Positions 63,218-64,000 of a DNA stretch of 64,000 nucleotides are shown in pieces. The position numbers were made by a program, and so were the translations under genes. The DNA comes from Apostichopus japonicus (Eukaryota > Echinodermata > Holothuroidea > Aspidochirotida > Stichopodidae). The notes under the pieces were generated by a model. The model was not told the origin of the DNA and did not search any database. It saw only the letters and a program-made list of their open reading frames with translations. How positions within the stretch are numbered: the stretch's first letter is position 1; each line of letters opens with the position of its first letter. The DNA lies in assembly GCF_037975245.1 (NCBI RefSeq), contig NC_092568.1:7733501-7797500 (forward strand). Reading direction: 5' to 3'.

Positions 63218-64000
63218 TTCCCAGTCAAGCCAATATTGAAATTTTGTCTCCCATTTTCATTCGCTAGACAAAAACCCTTTCTCTAGAAAAGTAGTTTGTC
63301 AACAATGACCCAAACTGTTGATGTTGACTGTTGAATGCTGGTAGAATATATTTGTATCATCTTGAGGGAGTCTCATCTAACTTTCTGGAAAACGATTAAA
63401 TACTGTTGGTTCCAATCACATCACCTTCAGAGACAGACTGGAGATTTTCAGCATAGCTTCAAATTAGCAGATAACAGGAAAGCTCTGAAATAAAGCAAAA
63501 CCATTTGTCAGAAACTTGCAGGCAACTTTAAGCATTGGCACACATTGTACCCCCTTCATATCTTGGTTGACATTTGCAACACCAAAAAGAGATTCCATTT
63601 GTTCTTCAGTGTTCTCTTAGGTGGTACAGTTGTCAATATCAATTGAGTCTTTAACTGTTGGAGGAAACATGACCCCTATCTTAATTGTAGAACAACAGGA
63701 AGATGTCCCGGTTTACTACTGTTTGTAATACAAATCTGCAGAGTGTATTCATTAATGGGAATCTACACACTACTATGGTATACCGTAGTGGCCTGAAACA
63801 AGACCAGATATATTTAAAAATGAACCAAATATTTAATACAACGGGGGAAAGAGCAAAAAAAAACTAACGCTCTAGAAAACATTTAGATAATTGAAGTTGC
63901 AAAATGAATTGACATGATGTTTATAACTTTTTGACAACCTTGTTAACAATGTTGTGTTTTGTAATATTTACAAACTTAAGCAAGTCTGATGAATTTCAAC
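63218..64000. other. Upstream of the GPCR; no gene seen
   Basis: This AT-rich sequence probably contains the receptor's 5' UTR and promoter. A minus-strand acceptor-like TTATTTCAG near 63490 could begin the coding exon's 5' UTR, but nothing here is certain. No missing SEC23 exon was seen. Confidence 0.4.

Overview
The window looks like nuclear DNA of a marine deuterostome, most likely an echinoderm and probably a sea cucumber. Genes are split by AT-rich introns with GT/AG borders. There are many (TA)n tracts, G/C homopolymers, small inverted-repeat transposons and tRNA-derived repeats. One gene encodes a ~280-residue secreted fibrinogen-like protein of the size I remember for sea cucumber fibrinogen-like protein A. 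No bacterial, viral or organellar features were seen. All exon models below were built by eye from open frames, splice sites and intron phase; none has transcript support.

Left part (1-13 kb): the last four exons of a CYP46A-like cytochrome P450 (+), then the first three exons of a second CYP46A-like P450 (+, 6648-8839), then the first two exons of a secreted C-type lectin (-, 12385-11207). The second P450 and the lectin point at each other, and both lose their 3' halves in a 2.4 kb interval filled by nested inverted-repeat elements. This suggests a deletion or rearrangement point, or an assembly join.

Middle part (13-26 kb): a 210-bp satellite array of about 20 copies (13.7-17.9 kb) lies just upstream of the most unusual gene here. 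That gene has six coding exons (19263-25456) and a predicted 1249-residue product. It joins a KMT5A-like SET methyltransferase domain to an acidic internally repeated linker, two C2H2/C2HC-like zinc-finger motifs, a tyrosine-recombinase-like domain and a C-terminal SANT/Myb-like segment. It is the best candidate for a little-described system.

26-34 kb holds no recognisable gene. It contains a ~320-bp tandem repeat, a degenerate ~75/300-bp repeat, a GGTCA-rich dispersed repeat with internal tandem units, and an inverted-repeat element that splits a (TA)n tract.

Right part (34-64 kb): a five-exon secreted fibrinogen-related gene (34389-41517) with a 2.2 kb nested transposon cluster in an intron; a repeat-bearing intergenic stretch; the first ten coding exons of SEC23 (46132-55323, COPII coat); two adjacent minisatellites; a tRNA-like SINE; and a two-exon rhodopsin-family GPCR on the minus strand (63217-61248). 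The remaining SEC23 exons were not found before the window ends.

The genes are functionally unrelated neighbours: sterol/xenobiotic oxidation, innate-type lectins, chromatin modification or DNA recombination, vesicle coat, and signalling. No operon-like organisation is expected.
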